Origin: Sedimentimonas flavescens
GTDB lineage: Bacteria; Pseudomonadota; Alphaproteobacteria; Rhodobacterales; Rhodobacteraceae
Assembly: GCF_019264375.1 (NCBI RefSeq)
Contig: NZ_JAHVAI010000002.1
Span: 372,001-436,000, forward strand
Length of the DNA: 64,000 nt
Direction of reading: 5' to 3'
The position numbers and the translations under genes are program-made. How positions within the stretch are numbered: the stretch's first letter is position 1; each line of letters starts with the position of its first letter. Below, piece after piece: positions 28,354-37,738 of the stretch. Under the pieces are notes generated by a model. That model was given only the letters and a program-made list of their open reading frames with translations. It had not been told where the DNA came from and searched no databases.

Positions 28354-29393
28354 TCCGCCCCCTGCTGCCCCTGATGCTTGCCGCGCTGCTGTGCACCCCC
28401 GCACTGGCCGATCAGCCGCGCCCGGTCGTGTCCGAGATCCTGACGCGTGAAACCGTGGCCCTGCGCAGCTACCCCGGCCAGATCGCCGCCGAGGTTGAAA
28501 CCACGCTGGCCTTCCAGACTTCGGGCCGGATCGCCACCCGCCCGGTCCGGCTCGGCGATCGCGTCGTGACCGGCGATGTGCTCGCGACGCTCGACCAGAT
28601 CACCCTGGACGAGGATGTCAGCACGGCGCGCGCGGCGCTGGCCTCGGCGCAGGCGCAACTGGATTTCGCGCAGCAATCGCTGACCCGCGCGCGTGAGCTG
28701 CAAGCACGCAACGTGGCCTCGCAGGCAGCGCTTGAGGCCGCGACCGCGCAGGCCGAAAGCGCCGAGGGCAGGCTGCGCGCGGCACGCGCCAACCTGACCC
28801 GCGCGCTTGATGCCGAACGCTTCGGCGCGCTGCGCGCACCCGCCAGCGGCGTGATCACCGCGATCCTTGCCGAACCCGGCGCCGAGGTTTCGGCCGGAAC
28901 GCCGGTTCTGATGCTGGCCACCGATCAGGGTCGCGAGGCGGTGATCGACGTGCCCGAGGAGGTGATCAGCCTTCTGCCCCCCGCCGCACGCTTCGTGATC
29001 GAGCCGCGCACGCTTGGCGCGGCGCCGCTCGGTGGCTCCCTGCGGCTGATCGAACCGGTCGCCGACAAAAGCATTCGTAATCGGCGTCTGCACATCACCC
29101 TCTCGCCCGAGGTCGAGCCGCCGCGTTTGGGCACGATGGTCGATGCCCGCCTCGACCAGCCCGACACTCCGATCCTGACCCTGCCGGTCGAGGCGCTGCT
29201 GGAAGCCGATGGCGTGATTTCGGTCTGGCGCATTGGCCCAGACCGTATCGCGGAACAGGTCACCATCCTGCCCGGCCCCCGGGTCGGCGGCCGCATCGCC
29301 GTGCGCGAAGGGCTGAGCGAGGGCGACGAGATCCTGATCCGGGGCATCCACTCGGTCAGCGAAGGCGAGATTCTGGGAGAGCGCGAGCAATGA
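28350..29393 (+). CDS. RND efflux periplasmic adaptor, second of two
   Basis: A second adaptor of 347 residues, clearly diverged from the first. It has a signal peptide (MLAALLCTPALA), a lipoyl half-motif RLGDRVVTGDVLATLDQ and an Ala/Gln-rich hairpin (SAQAQLDFAQQSLTRARELQ). Overlaps with the neighbours on both sides indicate translational coupling. Two adaptors plus one pump is the arrangement of P. aeruginosa TriABC, where both adaptors are required. Confidence 0.87.
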   Translation: MIRPLLPLMLAALLCTPALADQPRPVVSEILTRETVALRSYPGQIAAEVETTLAFQTSGRIATRPVRLGDRVVTGDVLATLDQITLDEDVSTARAALASAQAQLDFAQQSLTRARELQARNVASQAALEAATAQAESAEGRLRAARANLTRALDAERFGALRAPASGVITAILAEPGAEVSAGTPVLMLATDQGREAVIDVPEEVISLLPPAARFVIEPRTLGAAPLGGSLRLIEPVADKSIRNRRLHITLSPEVEPPRLGTMVDARLDQPDTPILTLPVEALLEADGVISVWRIGPDRIAEQVTILPGPRVGGRIAVREGLSEGDEILIRGIHSVSEGEILGEREQ

Positions 29394-32300
29394 TGGGCGG
29401 CTTCAACCTTTCGGACTGGGCGCTGCGCCACCGCTCGATGGTGTGGTTCATGATCATCGTCTCGCTTGTCGCGGGAACGTTGGCCTATATGAATCTGGGC
29501 CGCGAGGAAGACCCCTCGTTCACCATCAAGATCATGACCATCGCCGCCGCCCTGCCCGGCGCCACGGCCGAGGAAACGCGCGAGCAGGTCACCGACCGGA
29601 TCGAGAAGAAGCTCCAGGAATTGCCGCGGCTGAAGTTCACGCGCTCAGAGACCTTCCCCGGACAGGCCATCGTCTATCTGGAACTGCAACCCCAGGTGCG
29701 CGGCGAGGAGGTCACGCAGACCTGGCTCAAGGTGCGCAACATGATGAACGACATCCGCGGAGAGTTTCCCGCAGAGTTCGCCGGGTTCTCGTTCAACGAC
29801 GGCTTCGGCGATGTCTATGGCACGATCTTTGCGATCACCTCGGACGGGTTCACCCCGCGCGAGCTGAAAGAAAGGGTCGAGGATATCCGCTCGGCGGTGC
29901 TGACGCTGCGCGACACCGGCAAGGTCGAACTGATTGGCACCCGCGACCCGGTGGTGCATGTCGAGTTCTCGGCCCGCAGGCTGGCGGCGCTTGGTCTCGA
30001 CAAGACCGTCGTGCTGAACACGCTGGCGGCGCAAAACGCGATCGTGCCCTCGGGGATCATCCGCACCGCAGATGAGATGATCGCCGTGCGCCTGTCGGGG
30101 CGTTTCGCCTCGGCAGCCGAGCTTTCGGCAACGCCGCTGCGGGTCAACGACGCCTTCTTTACGCTTGGCGATGTGGCCACCGTCAGCGATGGCTACGAAG
30201 ACCCGCGCAGCTCAATCTTTCGCTACAACGGGCAAGATGCCATCGGCCTGATCATCGGCATGCGCCAAAGCGCGAATATCCTGGAATTCGGCGCCGATCT
30301 TGACGCGCTGATGGAGCGTATCCAGCAGGAACTGCCTGTCGGGATCACGCTGAACAAGGTCGCCGACCAGCCCAAGGTCGTCGAGGAATCGGTGAACCAT
30401 TTCCTCAAGGCATTGGCCGAGGCGGTGGCCATCGTGCTTTTCGTCAGCTTCGTCTCGCTCGGGTGGCGCGCGGGGCTGGTGGTGTCGATGTCGATCCCGC
30501 TGGTGCTGGCGATGACCTTCGTCATTCTCGACATGATGGGCGTGACGCTGCAACGCATCTCGCTCGGGGCGCTGATCATCGCGCTTGGGTTGCTGGTGGA
30601 CGATGCGATGATCGCAATCGAAACCATGATTTCCCGGCTGGAACTGGGCGAGAGCCTTGGCAAGGCCGCTTCCTATGCCTGGTCCTCCATCGCCTTCCCG
30701 ATGCTGTCGGGCACGCTGGTGACGGTGGCAGGGTTCATTCCGATCGGGCTGAACTCGAGCCAGGCGGGCGAATACACGCTGTCACTCTTCTACGTGCTGG
30801 CGATCTCGCTTTTGTTGTCGTGGATCGTGGCGGTCCTGTTCGCGCCGCTTCTGGGGGTGACCTTCCTGCCCGCGAAACTCTCGCATCACGCGCATCGCGC
30901 AGGCCGCCTGCGGCGCGGGTTTCGCGTGGCGCTGCGGGCCTCGATGCACCACAAATGGCTGACCATCGGCGTCACCGTCGCGCTTTTCGGCCTGTCGCTT
31001 TTCGGGATGCGCTTTGTCGAGCAGCAGTTCTTCCCCGCCTCCGACCGCCCCGAGCTTCTGGTCGATATCAACCTGCGCCAGAACAGCACCATCGAGCAGA
31101 CCGACCGCGCCATGGCCGGCATCGAGGACTGGCTGGCGACCCGCGACGAGGCCGCCTATTGGACGACCTATGTCGGGCGCTCGGCGCCGCGCTTCCTGCT
31201 GTCGCTCGATGCGCCCACGCCCGCGCCCTTCATGGGGCAGATCGTCATCATGTCGAAGGGGTTGGACGAGCGAAACGCCCTGCGCGACGCGCTGAACGAA
31301 CATGCCACGCAGATCCCGGGGGTCGATCTTTTCGTCAAGACGCTGGAACTTGGCCCGCCCGTGGGCAAGCCTGTGCAATTCCGCATCTCTGGCCCGGATC
31401 GCGACCTGCTGCTGAGCGAGGCGCGCGGGATTGCCCGACTGATGGCCACCGACCCGCGCCTGTCGAATATTGCACTCGATCAGGGGGAGCCTGCGCGCGT
31501 CGCCCGCGTAATCCTCGATCAGGAGCGGCTGCGGCAGTTGGGTCTGACGCAAAAGGATGTGGCGCAGGCGCTGCAAACCCTGTTCAGCGGCATCGCCGTC
31601 ACCGAGTTGCGCAGCGGCAATACGCTGATCGACGTCATCGCTCGCGGTGGCGCGGCGGATCGTAGTTCGATCAACTCGCTGCAATCCTTGCAGATCCCCA
31701 GTCCGACGGGCATTCCGATCCCGCTGTTCAGCTTCGCGCGCCTTGAGTGGGACATGGAGCCCCCGGTCATCCACCAGCGCGACCGCGTGCCCACGATCAC
31801 CGTCAAGGCCGCCGTCAACGGCGATGATCAACCCGCGACCATCGTCAAACAGCTTGACCCGCAGATCGCCGAGATCGCCGCCCGCCTGCCCGCCGGCTAC
31901 CACATCGAAAAGGGCGGTGTGATCGAGACGAGTTCGGAAAGCCAGGGCCCCATCACCGAGGTCGTGCCCCTGATGGTGCTGATCATGCTGACGCTGGTGA
32001 TGATCCAGATGCAAAGCTTCCGGCTGATGTTCATCGTTCTGGCGGTCGCCCCTCTGGGGCTGGTGGGTGTTGTCGCGGCCCTGCTGCCCGCAGGCGCGCC
32101 GCTTGGCTTCGTTGCGATCCTCGGGGTGCTGGCGCTGGTCGGCATTCTGATCCGCAACTCGATCATCCTGATCAACGAGGTGACCGAGCTTCTGGCCAAG
32201 GGCAGATCCCATTGGGAGGCTGTGTTCGAGGCCTCGGACAGCCGCGCGCGGCCGATCCTGCTGACGGCGGCAGCAGCAAGCCTTGCGCTGATCCCGATCT

Positions 32301-32434
32301 CGCGCGAGGTGTTCTGGGCGCCGATGGCCTTTGCCATGATGGGCGGCATTATCGCCGGAACGCTGATCACGCTGCTCTTTGCGCCCGCACTGTATTGCGC
32401 GGTGTTCAAGGTGAAGCCCGAGGCGGAGCACTGA
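29390..32434 (+). CDS. RND-family multidrug efflux pump (TriC-like)
   Basis: Inner-membrane proton-driven pump of 1014 residues with the AcrB-type layout: TM1 at the N-terminus, two large periplasmic loops and 12 predicted helices. The conserved proton-relay region contains LLVDDAMIAIETM (TM4); the second half has GILIRNSIILINEV. ATG at 29390 overlaps the adaptor stop and a second ATG follows at 29393. No outer-membrane channel gene is present, so a TolC-type protein encoded elsewhere is expected. Substrates are unknown. Confidence 0.92.
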   Translation: MMGGFNLSDWALRHRSMVWFMIIVSLVAGTLAYMNLGREEDPSFTIKIMTIAAALPGATAEETREQVTDRIEKKLQELPRLKFTRSETFPGQAIVYLELQPQVRGEEVTQTWLKVRNMMNDIRGEFPAEFAGFSFNDGFGDVYGTIFAITSDGFTPRELKERVEDIRSAVLTLRDTGKVELIGTRDPVVHVEFSARRLAALGLDKTVVLNTLAAQNAIVPSGIIRTADEMIAVRLSGRFASAAELSATPLRVNDAFFTLGDVATVSDGYEDPRSSIFRYNGQDAIGLIIGMRQSANILEFGADLDALMERIQQELPVGITLNKVADQPKVVEESVNHFLKALAEAVAIVLFVSFVSLGWRAGLVVSMSIPLVLAMTFVILDMMGVTLQRISLGALIIALGLLVDDAMIAIETMISRLELGESLGKAASYAWSSIAFPMLSGTLVTVAGFIPIGLNSSQAGEYTLSLFYVLAISLLLSWIVAVLFAPLLGVTFLPAKLSHHAHRAGRLRRGFRVALRASMHHKWLTIGVTVALFGLSLFGMRFVEQQFFPASDRPELLVDINLRQNSTIEQTDRAMAGIEDWLATRDEAAYWTTYVGRSAPRFLLSLDAPTPAPFMGQIVIMSKGLDERNALRDALNEHATQIPGVDLFVKTLELGPPVGKPVQFRISGPDRDLLLSEARGIARLMATDPRLSNIALDQGEPARVARVILDQERLRQLGLTQKDVAQALQTLFSGIAVTELRSGNTLIDVIARGGAADRSSINSLQSLQIPSPTGIPIPLFSFARLEWDMEPPVIHQRDRVPTITVKAAVNGDDQPATIVKQLDPQIAEIAARLPAGYHIEKGGVIETSSESQGPITEVVPLMVLIMLTLVMIQMQSFRLMFIVLAVAPLGLVGVVAALLPAGAPLGFVAILGVLALVGILIRNSIILINEVTELLAKGRSHWEAVFEASDSRARPILLTAAAASLALIPISREVFWAPMAFAMMGGIIAGTLITLLFAPALYCAVFKVKPEAEH

Positions 32435-32526
32435 CGCCCTCCGCACTTAGTTAACCATGGCGATTGCGGAAGCGCCACAATTCATCCTAAGGTTGTGCAA
32501 GATGAACTCCTGCGCGGCCCCGATTG

Positions 32527-33312
32527 ATGGATTCTCGCCCTGCCCCGACCGCCCCTGCGCCCGCCGAACCGGCGCCGAGCTACGACGTGCTAGGCATTCC
32601 GATCTCGGTCACGACGCTTGAGGCGACGGCGCAAAGCCTGCGCTTCTGGGCCAATGACCGCCAAGGGCGCTATATCGGCGTGCGCGAGGTGCCCTCGCTG
32701 ATGGCGATGCGCGACGATCCGGCGCTGACCCGGATCGCGCGAGGTGCGGCGATGAACCTGCCCGACGGGATGCCTCTGGTGTGGATCGGGCGCAGCCGCG
32801 GCCTGCCCGTCACGCGCAGCTGCGGCCCTGACCTGATGGAAAAGATGCTGAGCGAGGCGCCGCAGGACGGGTTGCGGCACTTCCTCTACGGCGGCAAGCC
32901 CGGCGTGGCCGAGCGCGTGGCCGAGGTTTTTCGCGCCCGCGCCCCCGGTGCGCACATCGTCGGCACCTATTGCCCGCCCTTCCGCCCCCTGACCGCCGAG
33001 GAAGACGCCGAGGTGATCCGCCTGATCCGCGAAAGCAGCGCCGATATCGTCTGGGTCGGCCTGTCCTCGCCCAAGCAGGACATCTGGATGGCCGAGCATG
33101 TCGCGGCCCTGCCCGCCACCCTGATCGGCGTCGGCGCGGCCTTCGATTTCCACGCCGGCACCGTGCGCCGCGCCCCGCGCTGGATGCAGCGCGCGGGGCT
33201 CGAATGGTTGCACCGGCTGATCTCAGAGCCGCGCCGGTTATGGCGGCGCTACCTGATCCTTGCGCCCCGCTTTGTCTGGCTGATCCTGCGCAACGCGGGG
33301 GCCAAGGCATGA
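32527..33312 (+). CDS. WecB/TagA/CpsF-family glycosyltransferase
   Basis: A 261-residue GT26 enzyme that transfers a sugar, often N-acetylmannosamine(uronic acid), to a lipid-linked acceptor at the membrane. Motifs are NLPDGMPLVWIGRSRG, FLYGGKPGVAERVAE, WVGLSSPKQDIWMAEH and VGAAFDFHAGTVRRAPRWMQ. ATG 32527 is preferred to the TTG 3 bp earlier. It opens a five-gene polysaccharide operon; each following gene overlaps its predecessor. Confidence 0.93.
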   Translation: MDSRPAPTAPAPAEPAPSYDVLGIPISVTTLEATAQSLRFWANDRQGRYIGVREVPSLMAMRDDPALTRIARGAAMNLPDGMPLVWIGRSRGLPVTRSCGPDLMEKMLSEAPQDGLRHFLYGGKPGVAERVAEVFRARAPGAHIVGTYCPPFRPLTAEEDAEVIRLIRESSADIVWVGLSSPKQDIWMAEHVAALPATLIGVGAAFDFHAGTVRRAPRWMQRAGLEWLHRLISEPRRLWRRYLILAPRFVWLILRNAGAKA

Positions 33313-34589
33313 TGGCCGCGCTGCGCAGCCCCGCGCCATGGGCGGGTCTTTTGCGCCAAACGCGCGAGGCGCGCTGGACACTGATCGGGCAGGTCGTCGC
33401 CAGCGGCGGGAATTTCGCGACCTCGGTCCTGCTGGTGCGCGCGATGGGGCTGGAGGGGTTCGGGCGCTATTCGCTGTGTTTCATCGCGCTGATGATCTTG
33501 CGCAACCTGCTGGGTGCGGTGCTTTTGACGCCGCTGGCGCTAATCGGGCCAAGATTGCGCAACACCTCGCTTGCCGCCTTTCGCGGGTTGGCGCTGGCGC
33601 TGGCGCTTTGCCTTGGCGCCATCGGGTCGTTGACGCTTTTCGCAGGGTTCGCTCTGTTGGCACAGGCCGATGGTGATGCCTGGGCGGCGCCGGCCGCGCT
33701 CCCGCTGGCGCTGGCCAACCTGCTCGGCACACTCGCCGATTTCCTGCGCCGCCACCTGCTGGTGTTCGAGCGCGCCCGTGCGGCCAGCGCTCAGGATGTG
33801 CTGCGCCACGCCACGCAGATCGGAGCGATCGCGGTCCTGATCCGCTCCGCCAGTGAAATGACCGAGATCGAGGCGCTTTGGGCGCTGTGCCTAGGCAGTA
33901 GCGCGAGTGTGGCCTTTGGTCTTGCGCTGTTCGGCCGCGCCACGCTGCGCCCCCGGTTCGCGCGCAGCCTTGGCCCGAAGCTCTGGGATCTCGCGCGCTG
34001 GCAGCTGCCGACGACGCTGCTTGAGACCGTGCAGGGCAACGCCCCGCTGCTGATCGCCGGGTTTATCCTGGGCGATGGCGCGCTTGGGCTTCTGCGGGCA
34101 CTTCAGCAAGTGACGAACCTGCTGGCACTGCCCTTTAATGCGCTGTCCCAGATCGCGCCCTCAATCGCCGCGCGCTGCCATGCCAGGCTTGGCGTCTACG
34201 GCCTGCGGCGCGCGTTGCTGCGCCTGAGCCTTGGTACCGCCGGCCTGTTTGTCCTCGCCATGGCGGCGTTGCTGGCGCTCTGGTCGGTTTTGTCCGCGCG
34301 ATGGATGCAGATCGATGTGCCGCGCGGTTCGGCGGAGTTGCTGCTTTACTGCCTGCTCAACCTGATCGTTCTGCTGCGTTTGCCGCTGACAAGCTGGACC
34401 CTCGCGCTCGGCCGCCCGCAGGTCGTCACCCGCGCGACGGCCTTCGGAACGGTGTGCTCGATTGGCGTAACGCTTGTGCTGCTTTCTCCGCTCGGGGCCG
34501 TCGCGGCTGTTCTCGGGCAGATCGCCGGGGCGCTTGGCGCGATGATCGGAACCGCACTCGCCGCCCCAAGACCCGAGGCAGCATCATGA
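33309..34589 (+). CDS. Polysaccharide flippase (Wzx/MATE-like)
   Basis: Integral membrane protein of 426 residues with about 12 hydrophobic helices. The start region (LIGQVVASGGNFATSVLLVR, MGLEGFGRYSLCF) is typical of oligosaccharide flippases that move lipid-linked repeat units to the periplasmic face. ATG 33309 overlaps the upstream stop (ATGATG; 33312 is the alternative). Context with a Wzy-like polymerase supports the role; sequence identity in this family is low. Confidence 0.82.
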   Translation: MMAALRSPAPWAGLLRQTREARWTLIGQVVASGGNFATSVLLVRAMGLEGFGRYSLCFIALMILRNLLGAVLLTPLALIGPRLRNTSLAAFRGLALALALCLGAIGSLTLFAGFALLAQADGDAWAAPAALPLALANLLGTLADFLRRHLLVFERARAASAQDVLRHATQIGAIAVLIRSASEMTEIEALWALCLGSSASVAFGLALFGRATLRPRFARSLGPKLWDLARWQLPTTLLETVQGNAPLLIAGFILGDGALGLLRALQQVTNLLALPFNALSQIAPSIAARCHARLGVYGLRRALLRLSLGTAGLFVLAMAALLALWSVLSARWMQIDVPRGSAELLLYCLLNLIVLLRLPLTSWTLALGRPQVVTRATAFGTVCSIGVTLVLLSPLGAVAAVLGQIAGALGAMIGTALAAPRPEAAS

Positions 34590-35473
34590 GGATCATCTGC
34601 ATCGCGGGCACCGGACGCTCGGGCAGCACTGTTCTGGAGCGGATGATCGCAACGCGGGGCGGCATTGCCGTTGGTGAGCTGAAATACCTCTGGTCGCGCG
34701 GGCTGATGCGCGGCGAACTGTGCGGCTGTGGCCGCCCCACCCCCGACTGCCCGTTCTGGGCCGAGGTCATCGCGCGCGCCTTCCCTGACGGGCTGGACCC
34801 CGCGCGGATCGAGGCCCTGCGTCGCCGGGTCGAGCGCCACCGCATCCTGATGCTCCGGCGGCTGATCGGGCTGCCCTCGGCGCGCTACGCCGAAGACCGT
34901 GCCGAATACCTGGCCATCCTGCGCCGGGTCCATGAAGCGATCGCCGCCGTCTCGGGGCCGGATCTGATCATCGACAGCTCGAAAGACCCCCCCCATATCG
35001 ACCTGATCCGCGAACTGGCCCCCGAGGCGACGATCCTGCACCTCGTGCGCGACAGCCGTGCCGTGGCCCATTCCTGGGGGCGGCCAAAGCTCCGCCCCGA
35101 AGTGCATTGGGCCGAGGAATACATGCCCCGGATCGGTGCGCTGCGGGGCGCCCTCGATTGGCTTTTCATCAATTTCGCAACCGCCCGGCTTTTCGCCAGA
35201 ACGCCGGGCTACCAGCTGCTGCGCTACGAGGATCTGGCAGAGGGCCGCGCGTTCCTGGCAGATCTTGCGCGGCCCGAAGGCGCGGCGCTTGTCCATTCCG
35301 TCTCGGGCAATCCGCTTCGCTTCGATACGGTGCCGCGACGCCTTGCGCCTGACCGCAGATGGTTGACCGAGTTTCGCGGTGTGCGGTGGCTGCTGGTCAC
35401 GTTGCTCACCGCGCCGTTGCTTTGGCGCTATGGCTATCCGTTGATACGGCGGGACAGAGAGCGCGCACCATGA
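34586..35473 (+). CDS. Sulfotransferase family protein
   Basis: PAPS-dependent sulfotransferase-like protein of 295 residues. The 5'-phosphosulfate loop IAGTGRSGSTVLERMI is at residues 5-20 and the 3'-phosphate site is LHLVRDSRAVAHSW (about residues 150-163). The Cys-rich stretch ELCGCGRPTPDCPFW is common in bacterial members. It lies inside the polysaccharide operon with ATGA overlaps on both sides, which suggests that the exported glycan is sulfated; that is inference. Confidence 0.88.
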   Translation: MRIICIAGTGRSGSTVLERMIATRGGIAVGELKYLWSRGLMRGELCGCGRPTPDCPFWAEVIARAFPDGLDPARIEALRRRVERHRILMLRRLIGLPSARYAEDRAEYLAILRRVHEAIAAVSGPDLIIDSSKDPPHIDLIRELAPEATILHLVRDSRAVAHSWGRPKLRPEVHWAEEYMPRIGALRGALDWLFINFATARLFARTPGYQLLRYEDLAEGRAFLADLARPEGAALVHSVSGNPLRFDTVPRRLAPDRRWLTEFRGVRWLLVTLLTAPLLWRYGYPLIRRDRERAP

Positions 35474-36588
35474 CCGCGGCCAGCGCCATCCCCGCGCCCC
35501 CGCCGCTGCGCAGTCTCTATCTGTTCGCAGCCTGCCTTGCGGTCTATTTCTGCCAGCCCGAAAGCGCCGGCGCGCGCGATCTGATCTACGCTTTCCCGCT
35601 GTTTTTCATCGCCGAAAGCCTGGCAAGCGGGCGCACCGATCTACACCGGGGCACGGCATTCATGGGCCTGTGCTTTCTGGCGCTCTGGCTGCCACTGTCC
35701 TTACCCAATGGCAGCGCGGGTGTGCATGAGGCCCTGTTCGTTGCCGCCTCGCTCCTGGTGCTGACACTGCATTTCGAAACCCCGCAGCGGTTTCCGATTG
35801 CGCTGTTGATTGCCGGGGGATGCGTTGCGCTGATCTCGGCGCTGCGCAGCACGGCGGGCCTGTTTGCCGGGTTTGATCTGCTGCGCTCGGCGCAGACGGC
35901 GGGAGAGACCTCACTTGGGCTGGCCCTGCCGCTTGTCGCCATCCACGCCTATGCGACCGGGAGGCGGCCGATCTTCCTGCTCAGCCTCCTGCTGAGTGTG
36001 CTGATGTTCAAGCGCATCGCCCTGCTGGCACTGGCAATCGTGATTGCGCTGGAGGTGCTGCAATCCGGGCGTTTCGTGCGCTTGGGCGCGGTGTTACGCG
36101 GGGCCCTGATAGCGGCGGTCTTTCTGTGTGGCCTGAACTCGGCACTGATCTATGAGCAACTCTCCGCCCTCGCGCTTTCACTATTCGACCTGTCGCTTTC
36201 TCCGGATCAGATCTCATCGGGGCGCTATTTCGCGAGTTTACTGTTTCAGGATTGGCTTGGGGCGCAGTCAGGGCTGTTCAGCAGCCTCGTCGGTCACGGG
36301 CCGGGGTTTTCGACACGGTTTCTGGCTGAGAGCACCGACCTGTCGCAAAAGCATTTCCCGCTGCTGCATAACGACATCCTGCGGCTTTACAGCGATTACG
36401 GGCTTTTGGGCCTTGCGGGTGCCTTCTGGGCGTTTCAGCGCATGGCCCGCGCGGCGCCCGTGGCTCGCGGGATCGCCACCTATACCGCGCTGATTTTCCT
36501 GACCGACAATGTGCTGACATACTTCTACTACTGGGTGATCGCGATTGCCCTGCTGCGGGTGCCCGATGAAGATCCTCGTTCTGCATAA
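35470..36588 (+). CDS. O-antigen polymerase/ligase-like membrane protein (Wzy type)
   Basis: A 372-residue multi-pass membrane protein. After a run of hydrophobic helices a periplasmic loop contains GHGPGFSTRFL and HFPLLHNDILRLYSDYGLLG, the pattern seen in Wzy/WaaL proteins. It probably joins repeat units or ligates chains at the periplasmic face. It overlaps the sulfotransferase by 4 bp and the next glycosyltransferase by 23 bp. Confidence 0.82.
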   Translation: MTAASAIPAPPPLRSLYLFAACLAVYFCQPESAGARDLIYAFPLFFIAESLASGRTDLHRGTAFMGLCFLALWLPLSLPNGSAGVHEALFVAASLLVLTLHFETPQRFPIALLIAGGCVALISALRSTAGLFAGFDLLRSAQTAGETSLGLALPLVAIHAYATGRRPIFLLSLLLSVLMFKRIALLALAIVIALEVLQSGRFVRLGAVLRGALIAAVFLCGLNSALIYEQLSALALSLFDLSLSPDQISSGRYFASLLFQDWLGAQSGLFSSLVGHGPGFSTRFLAESTDLSQKHFPLLHNDILRLYSDYGLLGLAGAFWAFQRMARAAPVARGIATYTALIFLTDNVLTYFYYWVIAIALLRVPDEDPRSA

Positions 36589-37738
36589 CGCCTATCGTCA
36601 GCGCGGCGGCGAGGATGCGGTGGTCGAGGCTGAAATCGCATTGCTGCGCCGCGCCGGGCACGAGGTCCATCTGCATCAGGTCTCGAACCAGCAGATCGAG
36701 GGGGTTGGCGCGCGCTTCGGGGCGCTGGCGCGCGTGGCCCATAACCGCCACACGGCAAGGCAGGTGGCGCACCTTGTGCGCGAAACGCAGGCGCAGATCG
36801 TACATGTCCACAATTTCTTCCCGCTCCTGTCGCCCGCCGTCCATGGGGCGGCAAGGCAGGCCGGGGCTGCGGTAGTGCAGACGCTGCATAACTACCGCCT
36901 GCTGTGCGCCAACGCGATGTTTCTAAGGGATGGCAAGCTGTGCACGGATTGCCTGGAGGGTAGCCGCGCCGTCGCCCTGATGCGTCGCTGCTATCGCGGC
37001 TCGCTGCCGGGTACCGCCACAGTTCTGGCCATGCAATCAGCCACGCGGGGTGACTGGCGCGCGCAGATCGACCGCTTCATCGTCCTCACCCGGTTCAGCC
37101 GTGAGGTCTTCGCCAAGGCCGGACTGCCGGCTGACCGCGTGTTCGTGAAGCCGAACTTCGTGGCGCGCGCGGACATTCCCGCGCCCGGCCACCGCGAGGG
37201 CGCGCTGTTCGTTGGGCGGCTCGCACCGGAAAAAGGCGTCGAGAGCCTGATCGCGGCGTGGAGATCCCTACCCGAGATCCCGCTGACCGTCGTCGGCAGC
37301 GGCCCGCTTGAGGTAGCCCTGCGCCGCGCAGCACCGGGCAATGTCACCTTTACCGGCGCCCTCCCGCGCGAAGCCGTCCTGCAACGCATGGCACGGGCGC
37401 GGCTGCTGGTGTTCCCCTCGATCTGGTATGAGGGCTTCCCCATGACCCTTGTCGAGGCGATGGCCGCAGGCTTGCCCATCGTCGCTGCGCGGATCGGGGC
37501 TGCCGCCGAGATTGTCTCCCCGGAGTTCGGCGCCCTCTTCACGCCCGGAGATGCACAAGACCTCGCGGACAAGGTCCGCGAGGTCTATGGGGCCGATCCG
37601 GGCCGGTTATCGGCGGCCGCGCAACGGCAATATGCGCTTGCCTATTCAGACGAGACCAACCTTGCGCTGCTTGAGCATTGCTATACCGAGGCGCTGGAAC
37701 GGCGACACGGCACCTCCGATCAGGCGGTCAGGCCCTGA
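36566..37738 (+). CDS. Glycosyltransferase family 4
   Basis: A GT-B fold enzyme of 390 residues. N-terminal acceptor domain: LVLHNAYRQRGGEDAVVEAE. C-terminal nucleotide-sugar domain: LFVGRLAPEKGVESLIAAW and the EX7E-type region SIWYEGFPMTLVEAMAAGLP. The ATG at 36566 (MKILVLHN) lies inside the upstream gene and is the family start. Its 3' end overlaps the convergent spike-fibre gene by 19 bp. Confidence 0.92.
   Translation: MKILVLHNAYRQRGGEDAVVEAEIALLRRAGHEVHLHQVSNQQIEGVGARFGALARVAHNRHTARQVAHLVRETQAQIVHVHNFFPLLSPAVHGAARQAGAAVVQTLHNYRLLCANAMFLRDGKLCTDCLEGSRAVALMRRCYRGSLPGTATVLAMQSATRGDWRAQIDRFIVLTRFSREVFAKAGLPADRVFVKPNFVARADIPAPGHREGALFVGRLAPEKGVESLIAAWRSLPEIPLTVVGSGPLEVALRRAAPGNVTFTGALPREAVLQRMARARLLVFPSIWYEGFPMTLVEAMAAGLPIVAARIGAAAEIVSPEFGALFTPGDAQDLADKVREVYGADPGRLSAAAQRQYALAYSDETNLALLEHCYTEALERRHGTSDQAVRP

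Noticed and set aside
30782-32446. 554-codon minus-strand frame inside the RND pump gene
   Set aside because: Antisense to conserved RND helices; no start context or family resemblance.
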